A stretch of 13,603 nt of DNA from Trueperaceae bacterium (lineage in GTDB: Bacteria > Deinococcota > Deinococci > Deinococcales > Trueperaceae): contig SLSQ01000175.1 of assembly GCA_007130355.1 (NCBI GenBank), positions 1-13,603 of the forward strand, read 5' to 3'. Below, in pieces: positions 6,657 to 13,320 of the stretch. The notes under the pieces were generated by a model. That model was not told the origin of the DNA and searched no databases. It saw only the letters and a program-made list of their open reading frames with translations. Both the position numbers and the translations under genes were made by a program. Every line of letters begins with the position of its first letter. Position 1 is the stretch's first letter.

Positions 6657-6731
6657 CTTTTCGTATGGACGCGGACGCGCTTCGGTCCGACGGCGCGCTA
6701 GCATGACCGCACGAAGGAAGGAGCCTCGATC

Positions 6732-7217
6732 ATGTTCAAGCTGTTCACGCTCGAGAGCGCCCACCACCTGCTCCCCACCGTCGAGCGCCGGCTCGGCGAG
6801 CTGCAGGGCGCGGTCCGCGAGTTCGAGGACCTGAGCGCCCAAGCGGTCGGGGTCCGCCCCGGCACGCCGCAGGCGTACGCCCTCGCCCAGGAACGGGCGT
6901 TCGTGGCACGCCACGTCCAGGACGCCAAGGACGAGGTACGCCGACTCGGCGTGCTGGTGCCCGACGTACGCGACGGCACCGTCGAATTCCCGAGCCGCGT
7001 CGGCGGCGAGATCGTGCACCTGGTGTGGCGACCGGGCGAGTCCGCCATCCGCTCCTACCACCGCCTGGCCGGCGACGAGCGTCTGCGCCCGCTGGTCGTG
7101 CGCGAGGGACCGCCGGCCCCTCAGGACGCGCCGTCCGACGCTCCGTCGTCCGAACCGGCGATCGTCTCCGGCGGCTCGGACGGGACCTCGTCCAGCACCA
7201 GCGCCGGTTCGAACTGA
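6732..7217 (+). CDS. DUF2203 family protein
   Basis: The 161-residue protein matches the DUF2203 family, whose function is unknown. The N-terminal half is a long helical segment starting FTLESAHHLLPTVERRLGELQ, as usual for the family, where the Ala-Leu-Pro pattern precedes a helix. The signature segment is VEFPSRVGGEIVHLVWRPGE (about 84-103), followed by a short helix and LAGDERLRPL (113-122). Residues after about 125 are a low-complexity Pro/Ser/Asp/Gly tail. The ATG has GGAAGGAG ending eight bases upstream. The last 97 bp overlap the 3' end of the convergent phosphoesterase gene, so part of the tail is antisense to that gene's tail. It stands alone and is divergent from ackA. Confidence 0.85.
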   Translation: MFKLFTLESAHHLLPTVERRLGELQGAVREFEDLSAQAVGVRPGTPQAYALAQERAFVARHVQDAKDEVRRLGVLVPDVRDGTVEFPSRVGGEIVHLVWRPGESAIRSYHRLAGDERLRPLVVREGPPAPQDAPSDAPSSEPAIVSGGSDGTSSSTSAGSN

Positions 7218-7888
7218 AGGGCGTCCGCCGCCACGAACGTCGTCCGCGTGCGCGCGAACGGATAACCGGGCGGCGGCGTGCCGCCGTGCACGTGGCCGTA
7301 GACGAAGGCGTCGGGGGCGAACCGTTCGATCCGTTCGGTGAAGCCGGACGGATCGAGGCGCGGGTTCGTCGGCGGGAAGTGCATCATGACCACCGTGCGG
7401 TCCCCCGGACGCCGAATCCGCTCGGCCGCCGCGAGCGAAAGGCCGAGCCGCTCCACCTCGCGACGATGGATCCGCGCGTCCGCCTCCGAGAACTCGGGCG
7501 TGCCCGGACAGATCCAACCGCGCGTGCCCGCCACCACCAGCCCGCCGATGCGGATCGCGTCGTGCTGCAGCGCCTGCAGCGACGGAGGCAGCGCGCGCCG
7601 CAGCTTCGCGAGCGACGGCCACCAGTAGTCGTGGTTGCCGCGCAGCAGAACCTTCCGTCCCGGCAGCGCGTCCAGATCCCGCAGGTCGGGCAGCGCGCCC
7701 GCCAGCTTCAGCGCCCAGCTGACGTCCCCCGGGACGAGCACCACGTCGTCGTCGCGCACCGTCCGGCGCCAGCCGTCGAACACCGCCTCCGGATGATCCG
7801 CCCACGCCGGACCGAAGACGTCCATCGGTTTCGGATCGTCGCTCGACAGGTGCAGGTCCGCGATCGCCAGTACGCGCACGGGCGTCAT
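7121..7888 (-). CDS. Metallophosphoesterase, COG1768-type predicted phosphohydrolase
   Basis: The 255-residue product has a complete calcineurin-like metal-binding set: DLH (11-13), GD (54-55), GNHD (84-87), H170 and GHVH (198-201). The segments DPKPMDVFGPAW, LVPGDVSWALKL and LLRGNHDYWWPSL are characteristic of the COG1768 subgroup of predicted phosphohydrolases rather than of DNA repair nucleases or cyclic-nucleotide phosphodiesterases. The substrate is unknown. The ATG overlaps the folK TGA as ATGA (7885-7888), so it is the last gene of the folate unit. A link to folate chemistry, such as removing a phosphate from dihydroneopterin phosphate, is conceivable but not shown. The acidic/serine-rich C-terminal tail (after about 236) overlaps the DUF2203 gene by 97 bp on the opposite strand. 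Confidence 0.9.
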   Translation of the reverse strand: MTPVRVLAIADLHLSSDDPKPMDVFGPAWADHPEAVFDGWRRTVRDDDVVLVPGDVSWALKLAGALPDLRDLDALPGRKVLLRGNHDYWWPSLAKLRRALPPSLQALQHDAIRIGGLVVAGTRGWICPGTPEFSEADARIHRREVERLGLSLAAAERIRRPGDRTVVMMHFPPTNPRLDPSGFTERIERFAPDAFVYGHVHGGTPPPGYPFARTRTTFVAADALQFEPALVLDEVPSEPPETIAGSDDGASDGAS

Positions 7889-8406
7889 CGTACCCGCGCC
7901 TCCGGCGGCCACGCCGCCTCCGGATCGGGTCGCGGCTCCTCGGCCCCCGCCGCGCGCAGCCGGGCCCACGCCTCGGCGACGGTCGTTCCGGTGAGCGGGT
8001 CGCGGTGGTCGGGACCGATCTCCGCCCACGGCGCCAGCACGAACGACCGTTCGAGCGCCCGGGGGTGCGGCAGCGCGAGGCGCGGCTCCCGAACGATCCG
8101 GTCGCCCCAGGCGAGCAGATCGAGGTCGAGCGTCCGCGCCTCGTTCCGGACCCGCCGCGTGCGCCCGTGCCGTGCTTCGATCGCGTGCAGAGCGGCGAGG
8201 GTCCGTGCGGGCGTGGCCGCCTCGGGCGGGGGCCGCCAGCGGATCACGGCGTTGCGGTAGCTCGGCTGGCCCGCCGGCCCACCGACCGGCGCGGTGACGT
8301 ACAGGCGCGAGGTGCGCAGCACCGTGCCGGTCGTCGCGAGCTCTCGCCAGGCGGCGGTCAGGGTCGCGACCGGATCGCCCAGGTTCGCCCCGAGCCCGAT
8401 CCAGAC
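7885..8406 (-). CDS. folK: 6-hydroxymethyl-7,8-dihydropterin pyrophosphokinase (HPPK), non-standard start
   Basis: HPPK moves pyrophosphate from ATP to 6-hydroxymethyl-dihydropterin before dihydropteroate synthase acts. Read from the GTC at 8404-8406 the product is 173 residues, normal for the family. It begins VWIGLGANLGDP, the standard N-terminal strand, then YRNAVIRWR (50-58), RNEARTLDLDLL (87-98, with Mg-binding D94 and D96), LPHPR (113-117) and RSFVLAPW (120-127). There is no ATG, GTG, TTG or CTG between the preceding in-frame stop and this motif. The first standard start (GTG at 8322) would delete the conserved N-terminus. GGAGGA (8411-8416) lies four bases before the GTC, so translation probably begins here, either from a rare start codon (GTC, or ATC two codons later) or because a base was misread. 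The gene lies between folP-folB and the phosphoesterase. Confidence 0.85.
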   Translation of the reverse strand, partial: VWIGLGANLGDPVATLTAAWRELATTGTVLRTSRLYVTAPVGGPAGQPSYRNAVIRWRPPPEAATPARTLAALHAIEARHGRTRRVRNEARTLDLDLLAWGDRIVREPRLALPHPRALERSFVLAPWAEIGPDHRDPLTGTTVAEAWARLRAAGAEEPRPDPEAAWPPEARVR

Positions 8407-8470
8407 CGGCTCCTCCGTCCGGTCCCCGTCGCGCGGACCCGCGGCGGTCGGACCGTCGTCGCCGCGCGGA

Positions 8471-9712
8471 TCAGCGACGGCGCACCACCTCGACCGTCAC
8501 GTCGCGGACCACGCCGGGCAGCGGCGCGTGGGGCTTGTGCACCCGGACGGTCGCCGTCTCGATGCGGGCGTCGCAGCGGAGGACGCCCTCCGCGATCGCC
8601 GACGCGAGCGCCTCGATCACCCGGTAGCGGCGGCCGGTGACCTCTTCGGACACGCGGGCGTAGACCCGCGCGTAGTCGACGGTGCGGGCCAGATCGTCCT
8701 CGGCCGGGAGCGGCACGCGCATCTCGACGTCGACCCGGAACCGCGCCCCGAACCGGGCCTCCTCCTCGAACACCCCGTGGTAGCCGTGGAACTCCATGCC
8801 CGACAGGACGATCCGGTCCTGCTCCGGCCCGCGCCGCGTCGCCGCGCAGAGCGCACGGCGCACGGCGAGCGCCTGGACCTGACCGGCGACGTCGTGCACC
8901 CGCAGCAGCGCCGCGCCGCCGAGCGCCGCCTCCTGGTGCACCACGAGGGTGCCCGGATCGCGGGCCGCCGGGTCCGCGACGCCGGCCCAGCGTCCGATCG
9001 ACCCTTTGCGCGAGGCGCCGAACGCGACCGGTCGGCCGTGCGCGACCAGGCGCGGCAACGAGCCGAGCAAGGCCACGTGGTCGGCGTCGCGCTTGCCGAA
9101 CCCCCAGCCCGGATCGACGAGGACCGACGGCACGCCGTCCTCCTCGGCGCGGCGCGCGGCGCGCTCGAGCCAACCGTGGACCTCGCCGACCACGTCGTCG
9201 TAGCGGGGATCGTCCTGCATCGTGGCCGGCTCGCCGCGCATGTGCATCACGATCGCCGCGGCCCCCGCGTCGGCCACGACCCGCCGCATCTCGGGGTCGC
9301 GCAGCCCGTGCACGTCGTTGATCAGGTGCGCGCCCGCCTCGAGGGCGGCGCGCGCCACCCCCGGCCGACGGGTGTCGACGCTGATCCGTACGGTCCCGTC
9401 CGCGGCGAGCGCCCGCACGACCGGCAGGATCCGCCGGAGCTCCTCCTCCTCCGGTACCGGCGTCGCCCCCGGTCGGGTCGACTCGCCCCCGACGTCGATC
9501 CAGGCCGCCCCGGCGCGCGCCTCGGCGCGCGCGTGGGCGACGGCGGCGTCGGCGGCGGCGTGCCGACCCCCGTCGCTGAAGCTGTCCGGGGTGGCGTTCA
9601 CGATCCCCATCACCGCCGGCCCGCTCCAGGTCAGCTGCCAGACGTCGCCGTCCCGCACCGCTCCGGGCACGGGCCGAGCGAAGCGCAGTCGATGGACGCG
9701 GGACCAGGGCAC
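8471..9712 (-). CDS. folP: Fused dihydropteroate synthase and dihydroneopterin aldolase
   Basis: One uninterrupted 413-residue frame carries two folate enzymes. Residues 1 to about 285 are dihydropteroate synthase, which joins 4-aminobenzoate to the pterin: MGIVNATPDSFSDGG (35-49), WIDVGGESTRPG (71-82), ISVDTRRPGVA (110-120), LINDVHGL (130-137), VDPGWGFGK (199-207), GASRKGSIG (232-240) and the terminal HDV (273-275). Residues about 300-413 are dihydroneopterin aldolase (FolB): IVLSGMEFHGYHG (301-313), VDYARVY (345-351), VIEALASAIAEGVL (365-378) and VHKPHAPLPG (391-400) with the catalytic Lys. A GTG just before the FolB part (AVRRALC) could allow separate FolB. The GTG start is preceded by TATCGT and seven bases, with no Shine-Dalgarno sequence. 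Both enzymes flank HPPK in the pathway. Confidence 0.93.
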   Translation of the reverse strand: MPWSRVHRLRFARPVPGAVRDGDVWQLTWSGPAVMGIVNATPDSFSDGGRHAAADAAVAHARAEARAGAAWIDVGGESTRPGATPVPEEEELRRILPVVRALAADGTVRISVDTRRPGVARAALEAGAHLINDVHGLRDPEMRRVVADAGAAAIVMHMRGEPATMQDDPRYDDVVGEVHGWLERAARRAEEDGVPSVLVDPGWGFGKRDADHVALLGSLPRLVAHGRPVAFGASRKGSIGRWAGVADPAARDPGTLVVHQEAALGGAALLRVHDVAGQVQALAVRRALCAATRRGPEQDRIVLSGMEFHGYHGVFEEEARFGARFRVDVEMRVPLPAEDDLARTVDYARVYARVSEEVTGRRYRVIEALASAIAEGVLRCDARIETATVRVHKPHAPLPGVVRDVTVEVVRRR

Positions 9713-9719
9713 GGACGGA

Positions 9720-9725
9720 ACGATA
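9720..9725 (-). promoter_or_regulatory. Leaderless-type -10 box for folP-folB
   Basis: Minus-strand TATCGT fits TANNNT and ends exactly seven bases before the GTG start (9710-9712). This is the layout of leaderless transcripts in Deinococcus, in which the start codon is the first base of the mRNA. No -35 box is obvious. Confidence 0.4.
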
Positions 9726-9738
9726 GCACCGGCGGCGT

Positions 9739-10899
9739 TCAGGACGGTTCGGCGCGCCCGTCCCAATCGTCCGGCCGCGGTCCGCGGCCGAGCCGCCACG
9801 CCACCGCCGCCGCGATCCGCACGCCCGCCCGACCGTCGCCGTACGGATTCGGCCGGGTCCGCATCGCCGAGCGCTCGCCCCCCTCGTCGCGCAGCAACGC
9901 GTCGAGTCGCGCGCGGATCCGGTCCGGGTCGGTGCCGACCAGGGTCAGCACGCCGGCGTCGACCCCCTCCGGACGTTCCGTCACGTCGCGCAGAACCGCC
10001 ACCGGCACGCCGAGGGCGGCGCCCTCCTCCTGCAGCCCGCCGGAGTCGGTGGCGATCAGGCGCGCTTCGGCGAGCAGCGCCGCCATCGCCTCGTACGGCC
10101 ACGGCTCGTCGAGCAGGACGTTCTCGATCCCTTCGGCGGCGGGACGGACCGCGTCGCGCACGGCCGGATTCGGATGGAGCGGCCACACGAACAGGTGGTC
10201 GGCATGGGCGCGGGCCAGCTCGGCGATCGCCTCCGCCACCGCGCGCAGCACCGGCAACGTCTCGCGTCGGTGCAAGGTGATGGCGACCAGCGGCCGGCCC
10301 CTCGCGCGCTCGGAGACCGACCGCGGCAGGCGCGCCCGCGCCGCGACGCTGCGCACGGCGTCGACGGCGGTGTTCCCCGTCACCACGATGCCCGCCTCCG
10401 GCTTCCCCTCCGCCCGGAGATTCGCTCGGGCCCCCTCGGTCGGCGCCAGGTCGAGATCGGTGAGCACGTCGGTCAGCCGCCGGTTCCCCTCCTCCGGGAA
10501 CGGCCGAGCGAGGTCGAAGCTCCGAAGGCCCGCTTCGACGTGGCCGAGCGGCACCCCCGAGTAGAAGGCGGCCAGGGCGACCGCGAAGGTGGTGGTCGTG
10601 TCCCCGTGGACCAGGCAGAAGTCCGGCGCGGCCTCCGCGAGCACCTCGGCGGCGGCGGGCACGATCCGGGCGGTCAGCCCGGGCAACGTCTGACGGTCGG
10701 TCATCACGTCCAGGGCGTGGTCGACCCGGATCCCGAACAGGCGCACCATCGCGTCGAGCTGATCGCGGTGCTGACCGGTCGTGAGTACCCACGGCTCGAG
10801 CTCGGGGTGCTCGCGCAGCGCCCGCACCACGGGCGCCATCTTCGAGGCTTCGGGACGGGTGCCGAACGCGACCGCGATCCGCGCCGGGCTCCGGGTCAC
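9739..10899 (-). CDS. wecB: UDP-N-acetylglucosamine 2-epimerase, non-hydrolysing
   Basis: The 386-residue enzyme interconverts UDP-GlcNAc and UDP-ManNAc, the precursor for ManNAc-containing surface polymers. The family landmarks are FGTRPEASKMAP (12-23, with K20), LVHGDTTTTFA (96-106, with D100), GHVEAGLRS (119-127, with E122), RPFPEEGNRRLTD (132-144, with E136), TGNTAVDAV (174-182), ITLHRRET (207-214, with H210) and TDSGGLQEEG (284-293). The active-site Lys, Asp, both Glu and His are therefore present. One small oddity is HRRET where most members have HRREN. The GTG start overlaps the wecA TGA as GTGA (10896-10899). The stop is 26 bp before the folP-folB start. It is coupled to wecA, so both likely serve one polysaccharide pathway. 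Confidence 0.95.
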   Translation of the reverse strand: MTRSPARIAVAFGTRPEASKMAPVVRALREHPELEPWVLTTGQHRDQLDAMVRLFGIRVDHALDVMTDRQTLPGLTARIVPAAAEVLAEAAPDFCLVHGDTTTTFAVALAAFYSGVPLGHVEAGLRSFDLARPFPEEGNRRLTDVLTDLDLAPTEGARANLRAEGKPEAGIVVTGNTAVDAVRSVAARARLPRSVSERARGRPLVAITLHRRETLPVLRAVAEAIAELARAHADHLFVWPLHPNPAVRDAVRPAAEGIENVLLDEPWPYEAMAALLAEARLIATDSGGLQEEGAALGVPVAVLRDVTERPEGVDAGVLTLVGTDPDRIRARLDALLRDEGGERSAMRTRPNPYGDGRAGVRIAAAVAWRLGRGPRPDDWDGRAEPS

Positions 10900-12122
10900 C
10901 TGCGCGGTCGGACGGCGGGCGTGGCCGCGACCGCGCGGTCGGGCGGTTCGGCGGCCGGCGCCTCTGCGGCTCGGGGCGGGGTCGGCCCCGCAGCGCCCTC
11001 CTCGCGCCGGATCTCGAGCCAGCGCAGGAGGCTGGCACCGAGCACCGCGGCCACCGCCGTCGCCACCGTGAGCCAGAGCAGGACCGGCGGCGTCTCGGCC
11101 AGCAGCATGCCGAGCACGCCGAGCGCGAGGGTGGCGCCCCAGAGGGTCCAGACGGTGCCGCGCTCGCTACGGCCACGCTCACGCAGCAGGTCGTGCAGAT
11201 GGTCGTTGGCGGCGGTGGTCGGGCTCACCCCCCGACGCATGCGCCGCACCGCGACCTGCGTCAGGTTCAGCACCGGCAGTCCGAGGATCAGGACCGGCGC
11301 AGCGACCGTGACGGCGGCGGTGACCTTGAGCGCGCCGAGCACGCTGGCCGCCGCCAAGGTGTAGCCGAGCAGGTACGAGCCGGCGTCGCCCATGAAGATC
11401 TTGGCCGGCCCGGCGTTGTGCCGCAGGAACCCGATGGAGGCGCCGGCGAGCGCCGCCAGCAACAGCACCGCCTGCCCGCGACCGTCGACCTGCATGGCGA
11501 CGGCGAGCAGGCTGAAGCTGCCGATCGCAGCGACCCCGCTCGAGAGTCCGTCGGCGCCGTCGATGAAGTTGAAGGCGTTCGTGAAGCCGACGACCCAGAG
11601 GATCGTCACGATCGCCGAGACCGTCGCCCCGAAGAACACGAAGTTCCCCTCGCCGGTCCACGCTTGGAACGGCCCGCCGACGAAGTAGTTCGTGACGAAG
11701 TCGATGGTGATGCCGTGCACCACGAGGATGCCGGCGGCGACGGTCTGCGCCGCCAGGCGCATCGACACCGGCAGTTCCCAGAGGTCGTCGAGGAGCCCGA
11801 CCATCGTCATGAGGACGCCCCCGAGCACGATCGCGAGCAGCGGCGAGCGGTCGTCGCCGAGCGGCCCGGGCGCGAGCACCGCCGCGAACAGGACCGCGAT
11901 CAGGAAGCCGGCGAGGATCGCCATGCCCCCCACGTTCGGCACCTTGCCGACGTGCCGCCGACGCCCGTCTCCGTGCCCGTTGCCGCCCTTCTGGACCGCC
12001 CCGACGCGGTGCGCGAAGGTGCGCACCCAGGGGGTGGCGAGGGCGACGACGATCGCCGAGACGCCGAAGGCGATCACGACCAGCGGCAGGAGCGGAAGCA
12101 ACGACTCGCGCACGAGGCCCAT
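10896..12122 (-). CDS. wecA: Undecaprenyl-phosphate GlcNAc-1-phosphate transferase (WecA/TagO family)
   Basis: This polytopic membrane enzyme of 408 residues transfers GlcNAc-1-phosphate from UDP-GlcNAc to undecaprenyl phosphate, the first lipid-linked step for surface glycans. Visible family motifs are PNVGG (62-66), GLLDDLWELP (109-118) with the D112/D113 pair, NAFNFIDGADGLSSG (182-196), FLRHN (232-236), AKIFMGDAGS (240-249) and the last-loop motif NDHLHD (306-311). About ten hydrophobic segments are spread through it. The final loop reads HLHD, whereas HLHH is usual in WecA, so the exact sugar substrate should be treated as likely GlcNAc. Residues 376-408 are a Pro/Ala-rich tail. The ATG at 12122 has no proper Shine-Dalgarno sequence. 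A GTG at 12113 preceded by TAGGAT plus seven bases would give 405 residues and could be the true leaderless start. Confidence 0.93.
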   Translation of the reverse strand: MGLVRESLLPLLPLVVIAFGVSAIVVALATPWVRTFAHRVGAVQKGGNGHGDGRRRHVGKVPNVGGMAILAGFLIAVLFAAVLAPGPLGDDRSPLLAIVLGGVLMTMVGLLDDLWELPVSMRLAAQTVAAGILVVHGITIDFVTNYFVGGPFQAWTGEGNFVFFGATVSAIVTILWVVGFTNAFNFIDGADGLSSGVAAIGSFSLLAVAMQVDGRGQAVLLLAALAGASIGFLRHNAGPAKIFMGDAGSYLLGYTLAAASVLGALKVTAAVTVAAPVLILGLPVLNLTQVAVRRMRRGVSPTTAANDHLHDLLRERGRSERGTVWTLWGATLALGVLGMLLAETPPVLLWLTVATAVAAVLGASLLRWLEIRREEGAAGPTPPRAAEAPAAEPPDRAVAATPAVRPRR

Positions 12123-12126
12123 CCTA
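12121..12126 (-). promoter_or_regulatory. Leaderless-type -10 box overlapping the wecA 5' end
   Basis: Minus-strand TAGGAT fits TANNNT and ends seven bases before an in-frame GTG (12111-12113). It overlaps the upstream ATG (12120-12122). The same box-to-start distance is seen at folP-folB. Confidence 0.35.
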
Positions 12127-12185
12127 GCGCGATGCGGCGGCGGGCGGTGCGAAGGGGTTCGCGTCGCGTCGGCCCGCGCGCACGG

Positions 12186-12812
12186 TCAGCGCGTCCCGTA
12201 GATGCGGTCGCCGGCGTCGCCGAGGCCGGGAACGATGTAGCCGTGCTCGTCGAGCCGTTCGTCGAGAGCGGCGAGCACGATCTCGACCTCCGGATGCGCC
12301 CGTTCGACGGCGCGGACGCCCTCCGGCGCCGCCAGGATGCAGAGCAGTCGGACGCGCTCGGCGCCCTCCTCCTTGATGCGGTCGAGGGCGGCGACCGCGG
12401 AGCCGCCGGTGGCGAGCATCGGGTCGAGCACGAAGACGTCGCGTTCGGCGATGTCGCTCGGCAGCTTGGCGTAGTACCCGACCGGCGAGAGCGACTTCGG
12501 ATCCCGGTACATGCCGAGGTGCCCGACGCGGGCGCTCGGGACCAGGTCGAGGATTCCGTCGACCATCGCCAGGCCGGCCCGCAGGATCGCGACCAGCGCC
12601 AGCTTCTTCCCGGCCAGGCGGCGGACGCGTGCGGGCGCGACCGGCGTGTCGACCTGCGCCACCTCGAGCGGCAGGTCGCGCATCGCCTCGAACGCCATCA
12701 GCATCGAGATCTCCGTGCAGAGGGCACGGAAGTCGCGGACCGGCGTCTCGCGGTCACGGAGGATCGACAGCTTGTGCTGGATGAGCGGGTGATCGATGAT
12801 CACGTGCGGCAC
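12186..12812 (-). CDS. upp: Uracil phosphoribosyltransferase
   Basis: The 208-residue product is the exact usual length of this enzyme, which makes UMP from uracil and PRPP in pyrimidine salvage. Landmarks are HPLIQHKLSILRD (8-20), LMAFEAMRDLPLE (38-50), AILRAGLAMVDG (75-86), the PRPP-binding loop VLDPMLATGGSA (128-139) and the uracil-binding C-terminus YIVPGLGDAGDRIYGT (192-207). The start is a GTG (12810-12812) with GGGAGGTG ending four bases upstream, chosen over earlier in-frame codons because the family begins at this point. It lies downstream of tRNA-Ser with a strong hairpin between, and 63 bp upstream of wecA in the same direction. No uracil permease or pyrR gene is adjacent. Confidence 0.95.
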   Translation of the reverse strand: MPHVIIDHPLIQHKLSILRDRETPVRDFRALCTEISMLMAFEAMRDLPLEVAQVDTPVAPARVRRLAGKKLALVAILRAGLAMVDGILDLVPSARVGHLGMYRDPKSLSPVGYYAKLPSDIAERDVFVLDPMLATGGSAVAALDRIKEEGAERVRLLCILAAPEGVRAVERAHPEVEIVLAALDERLDEHGYIVPGLGDAGDRIYGTR

Positions 12813-12860
12813 CGGACACCTCCCGTGGCGTCCCGGGTGGTGCCGGGGCGCGGCGCGCGG

Positions 12861-12884
12861 GCGGCCGTCCCGGAGGACGGCCGC
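12861..12884 (-). terminator. Perfect 10-bp hairpin between tRNA-Ser and upp
   Basis: GCGGCCGTCC (12861-12870) pairs perfectly with GGACGGCCGC (12875-12884) around a four-base loop. It begins 11 bp after the tRNA-Ser 3' end and ends 48 bp before the upp GTG. No T run follows on the minus strand, so it could be a Rho-assisted terminator or processing signal for the tRNA, or part of the upp leader. Confidence 0.5.
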
Positions 12885-12895
12885 ATGCGTTCGTA

Positions 12896-12987
<92 letters not shown>

Positions 12988-13024
12988 ACGGATCCGCGGC
13001 CGGATGCGTCGGCCGCGAGCCACG

Positions 13025-13054
13025 ATGCTACCACGGGGTCCGGCGGGGTGCCAA
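13025..13054 (-). promoter_or_regulatory. Promoter of tRNA-Ser
   Basis: On the minus strand, TTGGCA (13049-13054) and TAGCAT (13025-13030) are separated by 18 bp and lie 38 bp upstream of the mature tRNA 5' end. The match to sigma-70 consensus is good. A transcript start near 13018 would give a leader of about 30 nt to be removed by RNase P. Confidence 0.7.
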
Positions 13055-13077
13055 GGCCGGCCGCGCTCGGCGGCCGC

Positions 13078-13107
13078 TTGACGCTCGCGGCGAGGCGCGG
13101 ATAGACT
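13078..13107 (+). promoter_or_regulatory. Promoter of the first tRNA-Gln
   Basis: TTGACG (13078-13083) and TAGACT (13102-13107) are separated by 18 bp, and the -10 box ends 11 bp before the tRNA. This resembles a strong -35 box with a moderate -10 box, and predicts a very short 5' leader. Confidence 0.65.
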
Positions 13108-13118
13108 CGCGCTCGCGC

Positions 13119-13192
13119 TGGCCCGTCGTCTAATGGCAGGACACCCGGTTCTGGTCCGGACGGTCGGGGTTCGAATCCCTGCGGGCCAGCCA
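13119..13192 (+). tRNA. tRNA-Gln (anticodon CTG)
   Basis: This 74-nt cloverleaf has acceptor arms TGGCCCG and CGGGCCA, including the T1-A72 pair typical of glutamine tRNA, a D arm with GTC/GAC, anticodon loop TTCTGGT with CTG at 13151-13153 (reads CAG), T arm with TTCGAAT, and an encoded CCA. It is identical to the second copy at 13321 apart from the first anticodon base. Confidence 0.97.
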
Positions 13193-13210
13193 TATTTTTC
13201 GTGCCGCTTC

Positions 13211-13240
13211 CGTGCGCCCCGAACGGGGCGCACGTTCTTT
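13211..13240 (+). terminator. Intrinsic terminator after the first tRNA-Gln
   Basis: CGTGCGCCCC (13211-13220) pairs perfectly with GGGGCGCACG (13225-13234) around GAAC and is followed by TTCTTT, a short T-rich tract. It lies 19 bp after the tRNA CCA and before the promoter of the second tRNA, so the two tRNA genes are probably separate transcripts. Confidence 0.65.
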
Positions 13241-13265
13241 CGGGGCGCACGCTCTTCGGGGCGCG
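13224..13265 (+). repeat. Short direct repeats after the terminator stem
   Basis: The unit CGGGGCGCACG(T/C)TCTT occurs at 13224-13239 and again at 13241-13256, followed by a partial third copy CGGGGCGCGG (13257 onward). The first copy forms the right arm of the terminator, so the extra copies could form alternative stems with the left arm. Slippage duplication of the terminator arm is the simplest origin. Confidence 0.6.
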
Positions 13266-13270
13266 GCCGG

Positions 13271-13299
13271 TTGACCGGGGCTCGGCCTGCGGATACGAT
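13271..13299 (+). promoter_or_regulatory. Promoter of the second tRNA-Gln
   Basis: TTGACC (13271-13276) and TACGAT (13294-13299) are separated by the optimal 17 bp and lie 21 bp upstream of the tRNA. Confidence 0.65.
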
Positions 13300-13320
13300 T
13301 CGGTGCTGCGGCCGACGCGA

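Noticed and set aside
6638..6660. TTGAGC-N7-GCTCAA followed by CTTTT as an intrinsic terminator
   Set aside because: The stem is only 6 bp and no gene on the plus strand ends upstream. It is kept only as a weak regulatory candidate.
8294..10564. 756-codon plus-strand open frame opposite folP-folB and wecB
   Set aside because: The long frame is a by-product of G+C-rich sequence lacking stop codons. It has no recognisable domain, and the minus-strand genes have full motif sets.
9713..11182. N-terminal extension of the folP-folB frame through wecB and the end of wecA
   Set aside because: It is an off-frame shadow rich in Arg, Gly and Pro. The DHPS domain begins normally after the GTG at 9712.
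13224..13265. The short repeats at 13224-13265 as a CRISPR array
   Set aside because: Only two and a half near-contiguous copies exist, with no spacers and no cas genes.
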